A DNA stretch of 64,000 nucleotides from positions 62,001 through 126,000 of the forward strand of contig JAUXQH010000118.1 in assembly GCA_030685065.1 (NCBI GenBank), read 5' to 3'. Position numbers and translations under genes: made by a program. Each line of letters begins with the position of its first letter. Positions within the stretch are counted from its first letter, which is position 1. The notes beneath the pieces are model-generated. The model was not told the origin of the DNA. It did not search any database and was given only the letters and a program-made list of their open reading frames with translations. Below, in pieces: positions 21,295 through 30,141 of the stretch. This stretch comes from Pseudomonadota bacterium (GTDB lineage: Bacteria; Myxococcota_A; UBA796; SXON01).

Positions 21295-21309
21295 GGCCCT
21301 GTAAGGGCC
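21295..21309 (+). other. Short perfect hairpin after the RND pump gene
   Basis: GGCCCT and AGGGCC form a 6-bp stem around a GTA loop, 15 nt after the pump stop codon. No run of T follows, so it is not a standard intrinsic terminator. It could stabilise the mRNA end or be chance in GC-rich DNA. Confidence 0.35.
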
Positions 21310-21387
21310 GAGTAAGTGACGCGAGCGCCGTTCTCGCGCAAGAAGGGCCCCTCGGTTTCGTCCGAGCGCGACCTCCCCCGGAGCTTC

Positions 21388-23172
21388 ATGTCCCTTCGTT
21401 CCTCGGCTCTCCTCCTCGCCCTCGTCGGCTGCGCTGCGTCGGATGAAGGGGCGCCCGTCGCCTCCGACTACCGGTTCGACGCGGACGACGCCGCCTCGCT
21501 GGAGGACGCCGAGTCCCTGGCCTGGGACGCCGTGGAGTCCGGGGACAAGGTCCTCGCCGGGGTCAGCTCCTTCACCACCATGCGCGTCGGGGTCGACAGC
21601 GTCGGCATGGCGCACGTGCGCCTCCAGCAGGATGTCGACGGGATCCCCGTCTTCGGCGGGGAGGCGATCATCCACCTCGACGCGGCCGGCGCCTACGTGG
21701 GCGTGACGGACGACATGGTGCGCGACCTCGATGTCGACACCGCGCCCCTCTACACGGCGGAGGAGGCGCTCGAGATCGCCCTCGACACCTACGGCCAGGG
21801 CAACGGCCTCAAGCACGACGCGACCACCAGCATCGTGGTGGTGCGCGTGGGCGATGTCGACCACCTCGCCTACAAGGTCCGCATCCCCGACCTGGACCGC
21901 GACCAGATCGCCATCCCCGTCTACTTCGTGGACGCGCACGACGGCTCCATCGTCCAGTCCTTCGACGACGCGAAGCACGTCTCCCTGAGCGACGCGGACA
22001 AGGCCACCTACGACATGGCCGGTAGCACCCGCTACTCCCGCGCCGCGCTCGGTGACTCGTCCGACTCCGAGCTCGACACCAGCCACAACGCCATCGGCAG
22101 CACGCTCGCCTACTACGCGGCGGCGCACGGGCGTGACAGCTTCAATGGCACCGGCGGCAAGGTGCTCGTGTACGGCCACTACAGCCGGAACCTGGTCAAC
22201 GCGTATTGGGACGGCACGCGCATCTCCGTGGGGGACGGTGACGGCGTCAATTCCGACTACCTCGGCGTGCTCGACGTGATGGCGCACGAGTTCTCGCACG
22301 GGGTCACCGAGTACGAGGCCAACCTGACCTACTCCAACGAGTCGGGCGCCCTGAACGAGGCCACCTCGGACATCTTCGCCTCCGCGGTCGAGGCTTACGT
22401 CGACGGCGGCGTCACCGCCGACACCTGGGACATCGGCGAGGATTGCTGGCTCGCCAGCTCCGCGCTCCGCTACATGGACGCGCCGAGCCTCGACGGCTCC
22501 TCCCGCGACCACTACTCCGCGCGGTACAGCGGCACCTCCGACAACGGCGGCGTGCACTGGAACAGCGGCATCGCCAACCACTTCTTCTACCTGCTCGCCG
22601 CGGGTGGCCAGCACCACACCGCGTCCTACCGCACCGGCACCGTCGTGACCGGCCTCGGCATCGACGTGGCGGCGGACATCTGGTACCTCGCCCTCTCCAG
22701 CTACATGACCTCGTCGACCAACTTCGCCGGCGCCGCCACCGCCACGCTCTCCGCGTGCTCGGCCCTCGGCTACGACGCGACGACCTGCCAGTCCGTCACC
22801 GGTGCCTGGGCCGAGGTCGGTGTCACCGGCTCCGGTGGTGGCGGCGGCGGCGGCGGGACCACGGAGTGCAGCCTCACCTGCACCGACGGCACGCTCTACA
22901 CCGGCACGCTCGCGGCGGGCACCTCCGAGATCCAGCCCGGCGGCACGTACTTCTACACGGCCACCGGCGCCACGGGCACGCTCTGCGGCCCCAGCGGCAC
23001 CGACTTCGACCTGTACCAGTACTTCAGCACCCGCACGAGCGCCTTCAAGAAGGTCGCGTCGAGCACCAGCTCGACCTCCAGCGAGACCACGAGCTACGCC
23101 TCTGCCGGAAACCACTACTTCAAGGTGACCGCCTACTCGGGCAGCGGCGCGTATCAGCTCTGCATCAAGTAG
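21388..23172 (+). CDS. Thermolysin-like M4 neutral metalloprotease, lipobox-bearing, with PPC domain
   Basis: 594 residues from ATG 21388. The signal ends in LLALVGC, a lipobox with Cys at about residue 13. A FTP/PepSY-type propeptide (about 60-190; LQQDVDGIPVFGGEAIIHLD) is followed by the M4 domain. VMAHEFSHGVTEYE carries the HExxH zinc site near 305, GALNEATSDIF the third ligand near 328, and VHWNSGIANHFFYLL the catalytic His near 390. A Gly-rich linker (about 505-515) leads to a C-terminal PPC (pre-peptidase C-terminal) domain of about 80 residues, normally cut off after secretion. All catalytic residues are present. M4 enzymes hydrolyse proteins outside the cell and are common in predatory myxobacteria. 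Confidence 0.92.
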   Translation: MSLRSSALLLALVGCAASDEGAPVASDYRFDADDAASLEDAESLAWDAVESGDKVLAGVSSFTTMRVGVDSVGMAHVRLQQDVDGIPVFGGEAIIHLDAAGAYVGVTDDMVRDLDVDTAPLYTAEEALEIALDTYGQGNGLKHDATTSIVVVRVGDVDHLAYKVRIPDLDRDQIAIPVYFVDAHDGSIVQSFDDAKHVSLSDADKATYDMAGSTRYSRAALGDSSDSELDTSHNAIGSTLAYYAAAHGRDSFNGTGGKVLVYGHYSRNLVNAYWDGTRISVGDGDGVNSDYLGVLDVMAHEFSHGVTEYEANLTYSNESGALNEATSDIFASAVEAYVDGGVTADTWDIGEDCWLASSALRYMDAPSLDGSSRDHYSARYSGTSDNGGVHWNSGIANHFFYLLAAGGQHHTASYRTGTVVTGLGIDVAADIWYLALSSYMTSSTNFAGAATATLSACSALGYDATTCQSVTGAWAEVGVTGSGGGGGGGGTTECSLTCTDGTLYTGTLAAGTSEIQPGGTYFYTATGATGTLCGPSGTDFDLYQYFSTRTSAFKKVASSTSSTSSETTSYASAGNHYFKVTAYSGSGAYQLCIK

Positions 23173-23230
23173 GGTTGGTTGGGTAGGGCGTCCCGGCCAC
23201 GGCGCGCCGAGCGGCGCCGGATGCCGACGC

Positions 23231-23279
23231 GTAGGTAGCATGTAAGGAACGTGTCAGGACGCTCTGATAGCGTACCTAC
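23231..23279 (+). promoter_or_regulatory. Inverted repeat upstream of the TSP3 gene
   Basis: GTAGGTA (23231-23237) and TACCTAC (23273-23279) are perfect inverted copies 35 nt apart, the second directly abutting the ATG at 23280. The spacing suits a bound dimer or a loop that hides the start site. The function is inferred only. Confidence 0.35.
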
Positions 23280-25706
23280 ATGCGCACGATCCTCCTCCTC
23301 GCGCTCGCCGCGCCCTCCCTCGCGTCCGCTTCCACGACGGGTACGGTGACGGTGTTGCTGAAGAACACCGGCGTTGGCAATTTCAGCCCGGGAGATCCAA
23401 TTCGGGTCCTGGCGGACGCCGACTCGGACGCCTTCGACCGGTTCGTCAACGCGCCCTCGTCGGGCACGGCGTCGCCAGGCGAGTCCTTCACCGCGCCTTT
23501 TTCGGGCCTCCTCGTCTACGACGGCGTGAAGGGCACCTACCAGGTCTCGGCCAGCTTCCTCGACGCGTCGGGCACCACGAACCTTCCCCTGGCGTCGGGT
23601 CTTCGTTTTCCTGGCACGGGCTCGTACTACGTGTCCAAGTTGGGTGTCACTTCCGCCAGGCCGGGCGCGGAGCACGCGTTCGACGTTGCCAACACCGCCC
23701 CGGCCCCCTTCGAGGTGGTCAGCTGCCTGCCGGACGCGGCCAACCCAACCCAGAACCTCGCCCTCAGCTGGGGCATCGGAGCCTCGCGGGCCAAGGACTT
23801 CGACCGCTACTCGCTCCAACGCGGCCCCGCGTCCGGGGGCACCTGGACCACCATCGGCACCTACGTGACGTGGGGGCCGACCACGTTCACGGACACGAGC
23901 CTGAGTGCGGGCACCAGCTACCGTTACCGCGTGCTCCACCAGGATCGCTACGACGCGGTCACCCCGGGGCTCGAGCGCGTGTGCGCCACCGCCAGCGGCG
24001 ACCTCGACGGGGACGGGCAGGTCTCGACCGCGTTCGGCGGAACGGACTGCGACGACGCCTCCACCTCGATCTACCGGGGGGCGCCCGAGGTCATCAACGA
24101 CGGCGTGGATCAGGACTGCGACGGCGAGGACCTCGTCGTCCTCGACGCCGATGGGGATGGCCTGGTCGACACGGCCGACAACTGCCCCGGCTCACCCAAC
24201 GCCGACCAGGCCAACCTGGATCTCGACGGGGCGGGGGACGCCTGTGACCCGGATGACGACAACGACGGCGTGGCCGACACGGCGGACATCTGCCCCCGGT
24301 CCAACGACGCCGACCAGGCCGACCTCGACGGCGACCTCTCGGGGGACGTGTGCGACGACGATGACGACGATGACGGCGTGGACGACGTCAGCGACGTGTG
24401 TCCCCGCGTCCCCGACGCCACGCAGTCCGATCTCGACCACGACCTGTACGGCGACGCGTGTGACGGCGACGACGACGGCGATGGCGTGGGGGACCTCGAG
24501 GACGTGTGCCCCGCGCTCGCCGACGACCAGGCGGACGCCGACGCCGACGGCATCGGCGACGCATGCGACCCCTACACCGACTCCGACGGGGATCTGCTCG
24601 TCGACGAAGAGGACAACTGTCCCCTCGACGCGAACGAGGATCAGCTCGACACCGACGCGGACGCCGCCGGGGACGCGTGCGACGTGGACGACGACAACGA
24701 CGGCGCGGCCGATGACGACGACCTGTGCCCCGTCAACGCCGACCCCCTGCAGGAGGACGCCGAAGCCGACGGACTCGGCAACGCGTGTGACGAGGACGAC
24801 GACAACGACGACGTGCTGGACGAGGACGACAACTGTGTCTTCGCCGCCAACGCGGCGCAGGCCGACCTCGATGGGGACACGACAGGGGACGCCTGTGACG
24901 ACGACGACGACGGGGACGGCGTGGACGATGCCACGGACAACTGTGTCGGCGACGCGAACACCGACCAGGACGACAACGATCTCGACGGCGCGGGTGACAC
25001 CTGTGACGACGATGACGACGCCGACGGCTGGGCCGACGAGTGGGACAACTGCGCGTTCCTCGCCAACGCCAACCAGGCCGACCTCGACGAGGACGCGCTG
25101 GGCGACGTGTGCGACCCCGACGACGACGACGACCTCGCGCTCGATGCGGTCGACAACTGCCCGATCGATTGGAACGGAGACCAGCTGGACACCGACGGAG
25201 ACGCCGACGGGGACGCGTGTGACGACGACGACGACGATGACGGCATCGGCGACGAGGACGATCGCTGCTCCACCGCCGCCGATCCCGAGCAGACCGACCT
25301 CGACTGTGACGGCCGCGGGGACGTGTGCGACGACGACGTAGACGGCGACGGCGTCCCCGACGCCCAGGACACCTGCCCGGGTGTGGCCGCCTACCCGATC
25401 GAGCTCGTCGACGACGGCTGCCCGGACGACGCGTGCGACCTCGACACCTGGATCGGCGAGCGCGACTCCACCGAGATCGCCCGGCAGATGGTCACCAGCC
25501 TGCGCGCGCAAGCGAGCGCCGCGTGCACCCACGGAGGCACCAACCAATTGAACGCCCTCGGGAGCCACGTGCAGGCCCAGCGCGGGCGCAAGGTCTCGGC
25601 CGAGACGGCCGACCTCCTCCTGTCATCGATCGCCTGGATCGAGGCGGCGGAGGCGTGCGAGGAGACGGGCGTGGGGTGTGAGGCCTTGGATCCGTGTGGG
25701 GAGTGA
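23280..25706 (+). CDS. Secreted protein with FN3-like domain, MopE motif and thrombospondin type 3 repeats
   Basis: 808 residues with a signal peptide MRTILLLALAAPSLASA. Residues about 20-140 form an unknown domain. A fibronectin-III-like module (about 145-235) is followed by a MopE-type metal-binding motif (GGTDCDDASTSIYRGAPE) near 245-275. About 12 thrombospondin type 3 repeats of pattern DNCP-x-N-x-DQ-x-D-x-D-x-D-G-x-GD-x-CD-x-DDD-x-DG fill residues 280-720. These repeats bind calcium through their many Asp residues and make a stiff, calcium-stabilised rod. The Cys-containing C-terminus is not repetitive. It is likely exported to the surface or medium. Repeat number could vary. Confidence 0.88.
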   Translation: MRTILLLALAAPSLASASTTGTVTVLLKNTGVGNFSPGDPIRVLADADSDAFDRFVNAPSSGTASPGESFTAPFSGLLVYDGVKGTYQVSASFLDASGTTNLPLASGLRFPGTGSYYVSKLGVTSARPGAEHAFDVANTAPAPFEVVSCLPDAANPTQNLALSWGIGASRAKDFDRYSLQRGPASGGTWTTIGTYVTWGPTTFTDTSLSAGTSYRYRVLHQDRYDAVTPGLERVCATASGDLDGDGQVSTAFGGTDCDDASTSIYRGAPEVINDGVDQDCDGEDLVVLDADGDGLVDTADNCPGSPNADQANLDLDGAGDACDPDDDNDGVADTADICPRSNDADQADLDGDLSGDVCDDDDDDDGVDDVSDVCPRVPDATQSDLDHDLYGDACDGDDDGDGVGDLEDVCPALADDQADADADGIGDACDPYTDSDGDLLVDEEDNCPLDANEDQLDTDADAAGDACDVDDDNDGAADDDDLCPVNADPLQEDAEADGLGNACDEDDDNDDVLDEDDNCVFAANAAQADLDGDTTGDACDDDDDGDGVDDATDNCVGDANTDQDDNDLDGAGDTCDDDDDADGWADEWDNCAFLANANQADLDEDALGDVCDPDDDDDLALDAVDNCPIDWNGDQLDTDGDADGDACDDDDDDDGIGDEDDRCSTAADPEQTDLDCDGRGDVCDDDVDGDGVPDAQDTCPGVAAYPIELVDDGCPDDACDLDTWIGERDSTEIARQMVTSLRAQASAACTHGGTNQLNALGSHVQAQRGRKVSAETADLLLSSIAWIEAAEACEETGVGCEALDPCGE

Positions 25707-25802
25707 GCCCCGCCGAGCGCCGAGGGTGAGCAACCCCTGCTCTCCGTAGGGCGGCCAGGTGCCGAACCCCCGGTTGGGCGCGCCGTTGGATACATCCCGA
25801 CG

Positions 25803-26237
25803 ATGCTGTTCTGCGTCGTCGTCTCGTTGCTGTCGCTCGTCGCCGCGGCTCCCCCCAGCGGCGGCGGCGCGCCCCCGATCCCGAGGGGTGTTCCCCCGCC
25901 CTCGCTCGATGAAAAGCCGCTCTTCGCCTGGGCCGACCGGTGCCCAGCGACGGCCATGGCCGCCGACCTCTACTCGGGAGCCCCCCTCGAGGTCGCGAGC
26001 GCGAGCCATGCGGGCAAGCCCGTGCTCCGAGTGCGCTTTCGGGCGAGCGCCGGGTCCGCCACGGGCACCCACCGGGAGAGCACGTGGATGCTCGCGGAGG
26101 GCTGCCGCGCGGTGGCGCTCGTGCGCGAGGAGACGGGCGCGGAGCACGTCATCCGCTTCGTGGTGGCGAAGTCGGCGGAGGCTCCGAGCGCGGAGGAGCA
26201 GGCGACGTTGACGGCGTGGGCGGGCGCGGCGCGGTGA
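25803..26237 (+). CDS. Secreted hypothetical protein
   Basis: 144 residues with a short signal peptide (MLFCVVVSLLSLVAAA) and a Gly/Pro-rich linker to about residue 35. The remaining ~105 residues contain two cysteines (DRCPATAM, AEGCRAVAL) that could pair in the periplasm. No family was recognised. It stands between the TSP3 gene and the convergent phosphodiester glycosidase gene. Confidence 0.6.
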   Translation: MLFCVVVSLLSLVAAAPPSGGGAPPIPRGVPPPSLDEKPLFAWADRCPATAMAADLYSGAPLEVASASHAGKPVLRVRFRASAGSATGTHRESTWMLAEGCRAVALVREETGAEHVIRFVVAKSAEAPSAEEQATLTAWAGAAR

Positions 26238-26294
26238 GGTCCTGCGCGTTCGCCCGGCCGCGGCAGGGGCGCGCCCACCCCGTACACGCCCGCC

Positions 26295-27266
26295 TCAGCG
26301 CGCTCGCTCGCCGGGCTGTTCCCGCTCCGTCGACCCCGACATGGAGCGGGCCGTCACTACCAGCACGTTCGGCAGATCGCCGGTGGTGGTCACGTCGTCG
26401 TTCTCGTTGAAGCCAGTCTCGAAGCTGCCGGTCCACATCGTCGTGAGCGCGGGCGTGCGTAGGGCGAGGAACGCCTCGGGACCACCTTCGCCGTAGTGCA
26501 GCGCCCGGAGGCCGAGCGGCAGCGCCCTGAGCAGGTCGACGAGGGTGTGCATCCGGTACGGGGACCGCACGTGGAGGAGGAGCGCGCGGCCGACGTCGTC
26601 CTCGCCGACCAGGGCGGCCGACCACTCCTTGGGTTGGTCACTCCAGAGGTTTTCGCCTGCGCACCCCAGCATGCGGATCGACTGGATGCGGGCGCGGTAG
26701 CGGGCCTCGGCGTCCGGGCGCGCTTCGCATCCGAGGTTGAACAGGTGGAACGGGCGGTCGGAAGGGGAGAGGGGGTCGAAGGCGAGGAGTGAGCTCTGTT
26801 GAGGGGCCCAGCGATCGGAGTTGCGGTGCGCCGCGCTGCTCATCCAGCCGACGGACGAGAGGTAGTCCTCCCGGAACATCGAGGGGTTGATCGCCGCGAC
26901 CGCGTCGGCTCGCGCCATCCACGTGGAGACGGGGAGGGGGCGGCCACCTTCCGCCGAGGCCATGCGCAGCTCGAGTTGGAGCCGCGTCGGGTCGACGCGA
27001 GCGACCCGCAGGCGCGAGTCGCCGATGGGGGAGCGCCCAGCGGGCCCGAGCGCCGCGAGGTCGAACTCCGCGAGCTCGAGGCCGGGGAGGAGCGCGGACC
27101 AGGTGTTCAGCGGCCGCTCGGGGGTCGGGTCGGCCGCGACGCCGGGCCCCGGCGCGCCGCCGATCGGCGGTGCGCCGACGATCGGCGGGGCGCCGTCGCC
27201 CTTGGCCTCGCCGACGCTGGCCTCGGGTTGGCCCTCGAGGTGGCACGCGAGAAGAAGGAGGATCAT
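26295..27266 (-). CDS. Phosphodiester glycosidase-like lipoprotein
   Basis: 323 residues. The lipobox MILLLLAC places the lipid at about residue 8. A Gly/Pro/Ala linker (about 12-50) contains the short repeat GAPP(I)GGAP. The domain at about 55-310 fits the NAGPA-like phosphodiester glycosidase family: WMARADAVAAINPSMFREDY near 115, the following Gly-x-Met (SSVGWMSS), and ALHYGEGGPEAFL near 250 for the usual YGGGPE-like motif. In animals this family uncovers mannose-6-phosphate tags; bacterial members are thought to act on phosphodiester-linked sugars of the envelope. Homology is moderate, so the reaction is a guess. Confidence 0.65.
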   Translation of the reverse strand: MILLLLACHLEGQPEASVGEAKGDGAPPIVGAPPIGGAPGPGVAADPTPERPLNTWSALLPGLELAEFDLAALGPAGRSPIGDSRLRVARVDPTRLQLELRMASAEGGRPLPVSTWMARADAVAAINPSMFREDYLSSVGWMSSAAHRNSDRWAPQQSSLLAFDPLSPSDRPFHLFNLGCEARPDAEARYRARIQSIRMLGCAGENLWSDQPKEWSAALVGEDDVGRALLLHVRSPYRMHTLVDLLRALPLGLRALHYGEGGPEAFLALRTPALTTMWTGSFETGFNENDDVTTTGDLPNVLVVTARSMSGSTEREQPGERAR

Positions 27267-27778
27267 CCGGACGCGCTCCGGCAGCGTGCGTAGCGGGCGG
27301 ATCGCTCCGCGATCGTCGGCCGCATCGCTGCATCACGCGTATCTTCGGCCTCTCGGGACCGCGCCGCAACCGCCGCGCCGGCAAGGTGCGCCGATGGGTG
27401 GGCGCGGCGCGGTGAGCTCGGGTGCGTCGGGGCGGCGGAACGCCGGCGCGCGGTGGAGCGGCCTGCGAACCAACTCGGAGAGGTGTGGACACCTGGACGA
27501 GCTCGTTCGCGGGCTGGCCCGCAGGCCGAGGCCCCTGCTCCGCCGGCCGCGGCAGGGGCGCGCAAGGCGGCCGGGGCGCCCCGCCCCGGCCGGTCCCGCG
27601 CGGGCGCCGGCCTCCGGCGCCCGCGCGGACCGAGCGTCAGCGAGCCTGGAGCCGACCCGACCACGGCGTCCTCGCCGTGGGGCCGCCCGAGTGTCCCCAC
27701 CCGCGTCGGCCACGCCCCCGCGTCGGCTTCATGCCTGTGCTCGGTGGAGAACTCTCGCGCACCGGATTAAGCGGCAGA
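27267..27778. other. 512-nt intergenic region with inverted repeats
   Basis: No convincing gene in any frame. It holds the 17-nt (27400-27416) and 21-nt (27543-27563) copies of repeats also found at 26222-26238 and 26254-26274, a small palindrome AGGTGT-GG-ACACCT (27481-27494) and the strong hairpin at 27591-27632. The last ~140 nt before the LOG gene should hold its promoter; none is clear. Confidence 0.6.
27591..27632. repeat. Long imperfect palindrome, 19-bp stem with one bulge
   Basis: CCGCGCGGGCGCCGG (27596-27610) pairs with CCGGCGCCCGCGCGG (27614-27628) around the loop CCT. Beyond one unpaired C, CGGTC also pairs with GACCG, extending the stem to 27591-27632. Part of the sequence (GGCCGGTCCC then CGGGCGC) also occurs near 60705-60725, so it may belong to a dispersed palindromic repeat family. 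Confidence 0.7.
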
Positions 27779-28360
27779 ATGCGCCGACTTTGTGTGTTTT
27801 GTGGGTCCGCTTCCGGGGTGCGCCCCGCCTACGCCGCCTCCGCCCATGCCCTGGTGGACAGCCTGGCACGCCGCGGCATGGGGCTCGTGTACGGGGGCGG
27901 CAGCGTTGGCATCATGGGCATCCTGGCCGACGCGGCGCTCGCCCGCGGGGTGCCGGTGGACGGGGTGATTCCTCGCCACCTCGATGAGCGCGAGATCGGC
28001 CACAAGTCGCTCACGCGGCTTCACGTCGTCGAGTCCATGCACGAGCGCAAGGCGATGATGGCCGAGCTCTCGGACGGGTTCCTCGCGCTTCCGGGCGGCA
28101 TCGGCACGCTCGAGGAGCTGTTCGAGGTCTACACGTGGGGGCAGCTCGGGCTCCACAAGAAGCCGGTCGCCGTGCTCGATGTCGAGGGGTACTACCGGCC
28201 GCTGGTCGAGTTCCTCGATCACAGCACGACCGAGGGCTTCCTGCGCCCCGAGCACCGCGCGTTCCTGCTCGCCGGGAGCGAGGTCGATCCGCTGCTGGAC
28301 GCGATGATCGCGTGGCGGCCGCCGCTCGTCGCGAAGTGGATGGAGCTTCCGCAGACGTAG
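27779..28360 (+). CDS. LOG-family (cytokinin riboside 5'-monophosphate phosphoribohydrolase-like) protein
   Basis: 193 residues from ATG 27779. It begins MRRLCVFCGSASGVRPAY and has LVYGGGSVGIMGILADA near residue 37, the MHERKAMMAELSDGFLALPG region near 90-110 and the signature GGIGTLEELFEVYTWGQLG. Together these carry the R-x-x-M and PGGxGT-x-x-E motifs of the LOG family. LOG enzymes release the free base and ribose 5-phosphate from nucleotide monophosphates; in bacteria they act in purine nucleotide metabolism and sometimes cytokinin formation. Residues for substrate and catalysis appear intact. A tandem repeat starts on the base after its stop codon. Confidence 0.88.
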   Translation: MRRLCVFCGSASGVRPAYAASAHALVDSLARRGMGLVYGGGSVGIMGILADAALARGVPVDGVIPRHLDEREIGHKSLTRLHVVESMHERKAMMAELSDGFLALPGGIGTLEELFEVYTWGQLGLHKKPVAVLDVEGYYRPLVEFLDHSTTEGFLRPEHRAFLLAGSEVDPLLDAMIAWRPPLVAKWMELPQT

Positions 28361-28461
28361 TGCGAAGCCGGGGGGGCGCGTGCGAAGCCGGCGGGGCGTG
28401 TGCGAAGCCGGCGGGGCGCGTGTGAAGCCGGGGGGGGCGCGTGCGAAGGCGGCGGTGGCCG
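28361..28461. repeat. Five tandem ~20-bp repeats directly after the LOG gene
   Basis: Units of TGCGAAGCCGGGGGGGCGCG and close variants begin at 28361, 28381, 28401, 28421 and 28442; the fourth is 21 nt and the fifth is diverged. They start right after the TAG at 28358-28360. There are no spacers, so it is a minisatellite and not a CRISPR. It lies between the LOG gene and the cupin gene and could be unstable in length. Confidence 0.85.
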
Positions 28462-28502
28462 GCTAACGGGGCCCCCGCAGTCGAATTGCGGAAAGGGATC
28501 CA

Positions 28503-29072
28503 ATGAAAAAAGCACTCGCCGCCCTGTTCGCCCTCTCCTTCGGGCTCAGCGGGGTCGCGCTCGCCGGTGACGTCGCGCCGACCGCGGCCCCCGTTGCCGA
28601 GGCCCCCGTTGCCGGAGCCGCCGCCGCCGCGCCCGCCGCCGCGCCCGTGGAGACCCGCTGGGCCGCCGCGTCCCTCGCCTGGGTGCAGCCCTTCGGGCCG
28701 ACCGGCCCGGAGATGTCCTACGTCAAGGGTGACCCGAAGGCGGGCCCGTTCCAGATGTTCCTCCGCATGCCGGCCGGCGGCGTCGCGGGCTGGCACACGC
28801 ATGACGCGGCGTACTCCGCCGTCGTGGTGCAGGGCACCTGGCAGCACCTCGTCCAGGGCGAAGGCGCCGCGACGAACCTGCCCGCCGGCTCGTTCTGGGT
28901 GCAGGACGGCACCGCGAACCACGACGACCGCTGCATCGAGGGGCCGTGCGTCGTCTTCATCGACTCGGTCGGCGCGCAGACCTACCACCCGAAGACCGCC
29001 GAGGGGAACGATCCCCCGCCGCCCGTGGTCGAGGCTCCGGTGAAGGAGAAGAAGTCGAAGAAGAAGAAGTAG
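28503..29072 (+). CDS. Secreted cupin-domain protein
   Basis: 189 residues. A signal peptide (MKKALAALFALSFGLSGVA, cleavage after ALA) and an Ala/Pro-rich linker (about 25-48) precede a single cupin domain (about 50-165). Motif 1 is FLRMPAGGVAGWHTHDAAYS near 82-101, supplying two metal-binding His, and motif 2 is NLPAGSFWVQDGTANHDD near 125-142 with the third His. Such small periplasmic cupins bind a metal, but the ligand or reaction cannot be told. The C-terminus is a Lys-rich tail (KEKKSKKKK). Confidence 0.75.
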   Translation: MKKALAALFALSFGLSGVALAGDVAPTAAPVAEAPVAGAAAAAPAAAPVETRWAAASLAWVQPFGPTGPEMSYVKGDPKAGPFQMFLRMPAGGVAGWHTHDAAYSAVVVQGTWQHLVQGEGAATNLPAGSFWVQDGTANHDDRCIEGPCVVFIDSVGAQTYHPKTAEGNDPPPPVVEAPVKEKKSKKKK

Positions 29073-29181
29073 CCAACCAGGGGCGGCGCCGGTTCGTCGC
29101 GATGCGCGGCGGCCGTCGCGCCGCGGGATAGGCGGCCGTCCTCCCCGGTGGCCCACGTCCGCTCCCGATCCGGCTCCCCCT

Positions 29182-29203
29182 CCCGATCGGGCTCCCGATC
29201 GGG
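29182..29203. repeat. Paired CCCGATCGGG palindromes
   Basis: Two perfect 10-nt palindromes at 29182-29191 and 29194-29203, with a degenerate third just upstream (CCCGATCCGG from about 29164), lie 27 nt before the CPBP gene. They could be paired operator half-sites or simple GC-rich repeats. Confidence 0.45.
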
Positions 29204-29229
29204 CTCACGGCCCTGACCTCGCGCCCCGC

Positions 29230-30141
29230 ATGCGGGCGCGCGGCAGGGCCGTGGTGCGCTGGCTCCTGGGCGACATCCCCGATCGCGTCCGCGAGGCCGA
29301 CAGCGGCGCGCTCGTGGTGTGGGTGGCCTTCGCCGCCGCCATCGGGATGTGGCTCGGGCTCCGGTTCCAGACGAAGGGGGATCCGGTGCTCACCGGGTCC
29401 TGGCGCATGCTCGTACATGGCGGCGTTCCGCTGGTGGCGATGGCCCTGTGGGACCTGCGCGAGGGGTTCCGCAGGGGCCCCAGGCCGTCGGCGGTCGCGG
29501 TGGGGCTCGCGGCGATGGGGATGACGCTGGTGCTGGCCCCGATCGCGGCGCACTTCACGGACGCCGGGGGCGTTGCGCAGCGCTCCGACCCGTTCATCTA
29601 CATGGCGGCCCCAGGCCTCGTCGGGACAGCGCTGGTGTTCGCTGGGCTCGTCCTGGCCCGGCGTGACCTCACGAAGTGGGGGGTGGGCCTGGGCGACTGG
29701 CGCTGGTGGCTGCCGCACCACGGCGTGTTGCTCGCGGGGCTCGTGCCCGTGCTCGTCGCCACCACCGTGCTCGTCGAGCCGCTGGCCCGCTACTACCCGG
29801 TCAACCGGGCCGCCCGCGCCTCGGTCGACGGCTTCGCGTGGGCGCACCTCGGGATCGCGCTCGACTTCATCGGCTGGGAGTTCCTGTTCCGCGGCTTCCT
29901 GCTGTTCGCGATGGCGCGGCGCGGCGACGCCCTGCTCGCCATCCTCGTGAGCGTCTTTCCGTTTTTCCTCCTCCACGGCAACAAGCCGCACATCGAGCTG
30001 CTCTCGAGCTTCGTCGGGGGGATCTTCGCGGGGTGGTTCTGCCTGCGCGCCGGGACCTTCTTTCCGCTCTACGTCATCCACGTCGTGATGATCACGACCG
30101 TTGGGTTCACGTCGTTCTTGATGCGGCAGGGGTACTTCTAG
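29230..30141 (+). CDS. CPBP-family intramembrane glutamic protease
   Basis: 303 residues with about seven or eight hydrophobic segments. The catalytic motif is WEFLFRGFLL near residue 217-226: the E-x-x-x-R pair is present but the first Glu of the usual EExxxR is replaced by Trp. FFLLHGNKP near 240 supplies the FxxxH motif, and SFVGGIFAGWF near 258 the third motif. CPBP proteins (Rce1/Abi family) cut proteins within the membrane or act in bacteriocin self-immunity. The stop shares a CTAG with the next, convergent gene. Confidence 0.8.
   Translation: MRARGRAVVRWLLGDIPDRVREADSGALVVWVAFAAAIGMWLGLRFQTKGDPVLTGSWRMLVHGGVPLVAMALWDLREGFRRGPRPSAVAVGLAAMGMTLVLAPIAAHFTDAGGVAQRSDPFIYMAAPGLVGTALVFAGLVLARRDLTKWGVGLGDWRWWLPHHGVLLAGLVPVLVATTVLVEPLARYYPVNRAARASVDGFAWAHLGIALDFIGWEFLFRGFLLFAMARRGDALLAILVSVFPFFLLHGNKPHIELLSSFVGGIFAGWFCLRAGTFFPLYVIHVVMITTVGFTSFLMRQGYF

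Noticed and set aside
21295..21309. Intrinsic terminator for the RND genes
   Set aside because: The hairpin has no following T-run, so it is reported only as a hairpin.
24192..25568. Minus-strand frame opposite the thrombospondin repeats with Val-rich repeats
   Set aside because: The repeats are only the reverse of the Asp-rich plus-strand repeats; the plus strand has a signal peptide and known domains.
27263..27713. Minus-strand open frames in the gap before the LOG gene
   Set aside because: They consist of Arg/Ala/Pro-rich sequence with no start signal or motif, and they cover the inverted repeats.
28361..28461. Possible CRISPR array
   Set aside because: Units are contiguous, with no spacers, and of only 20 nt.
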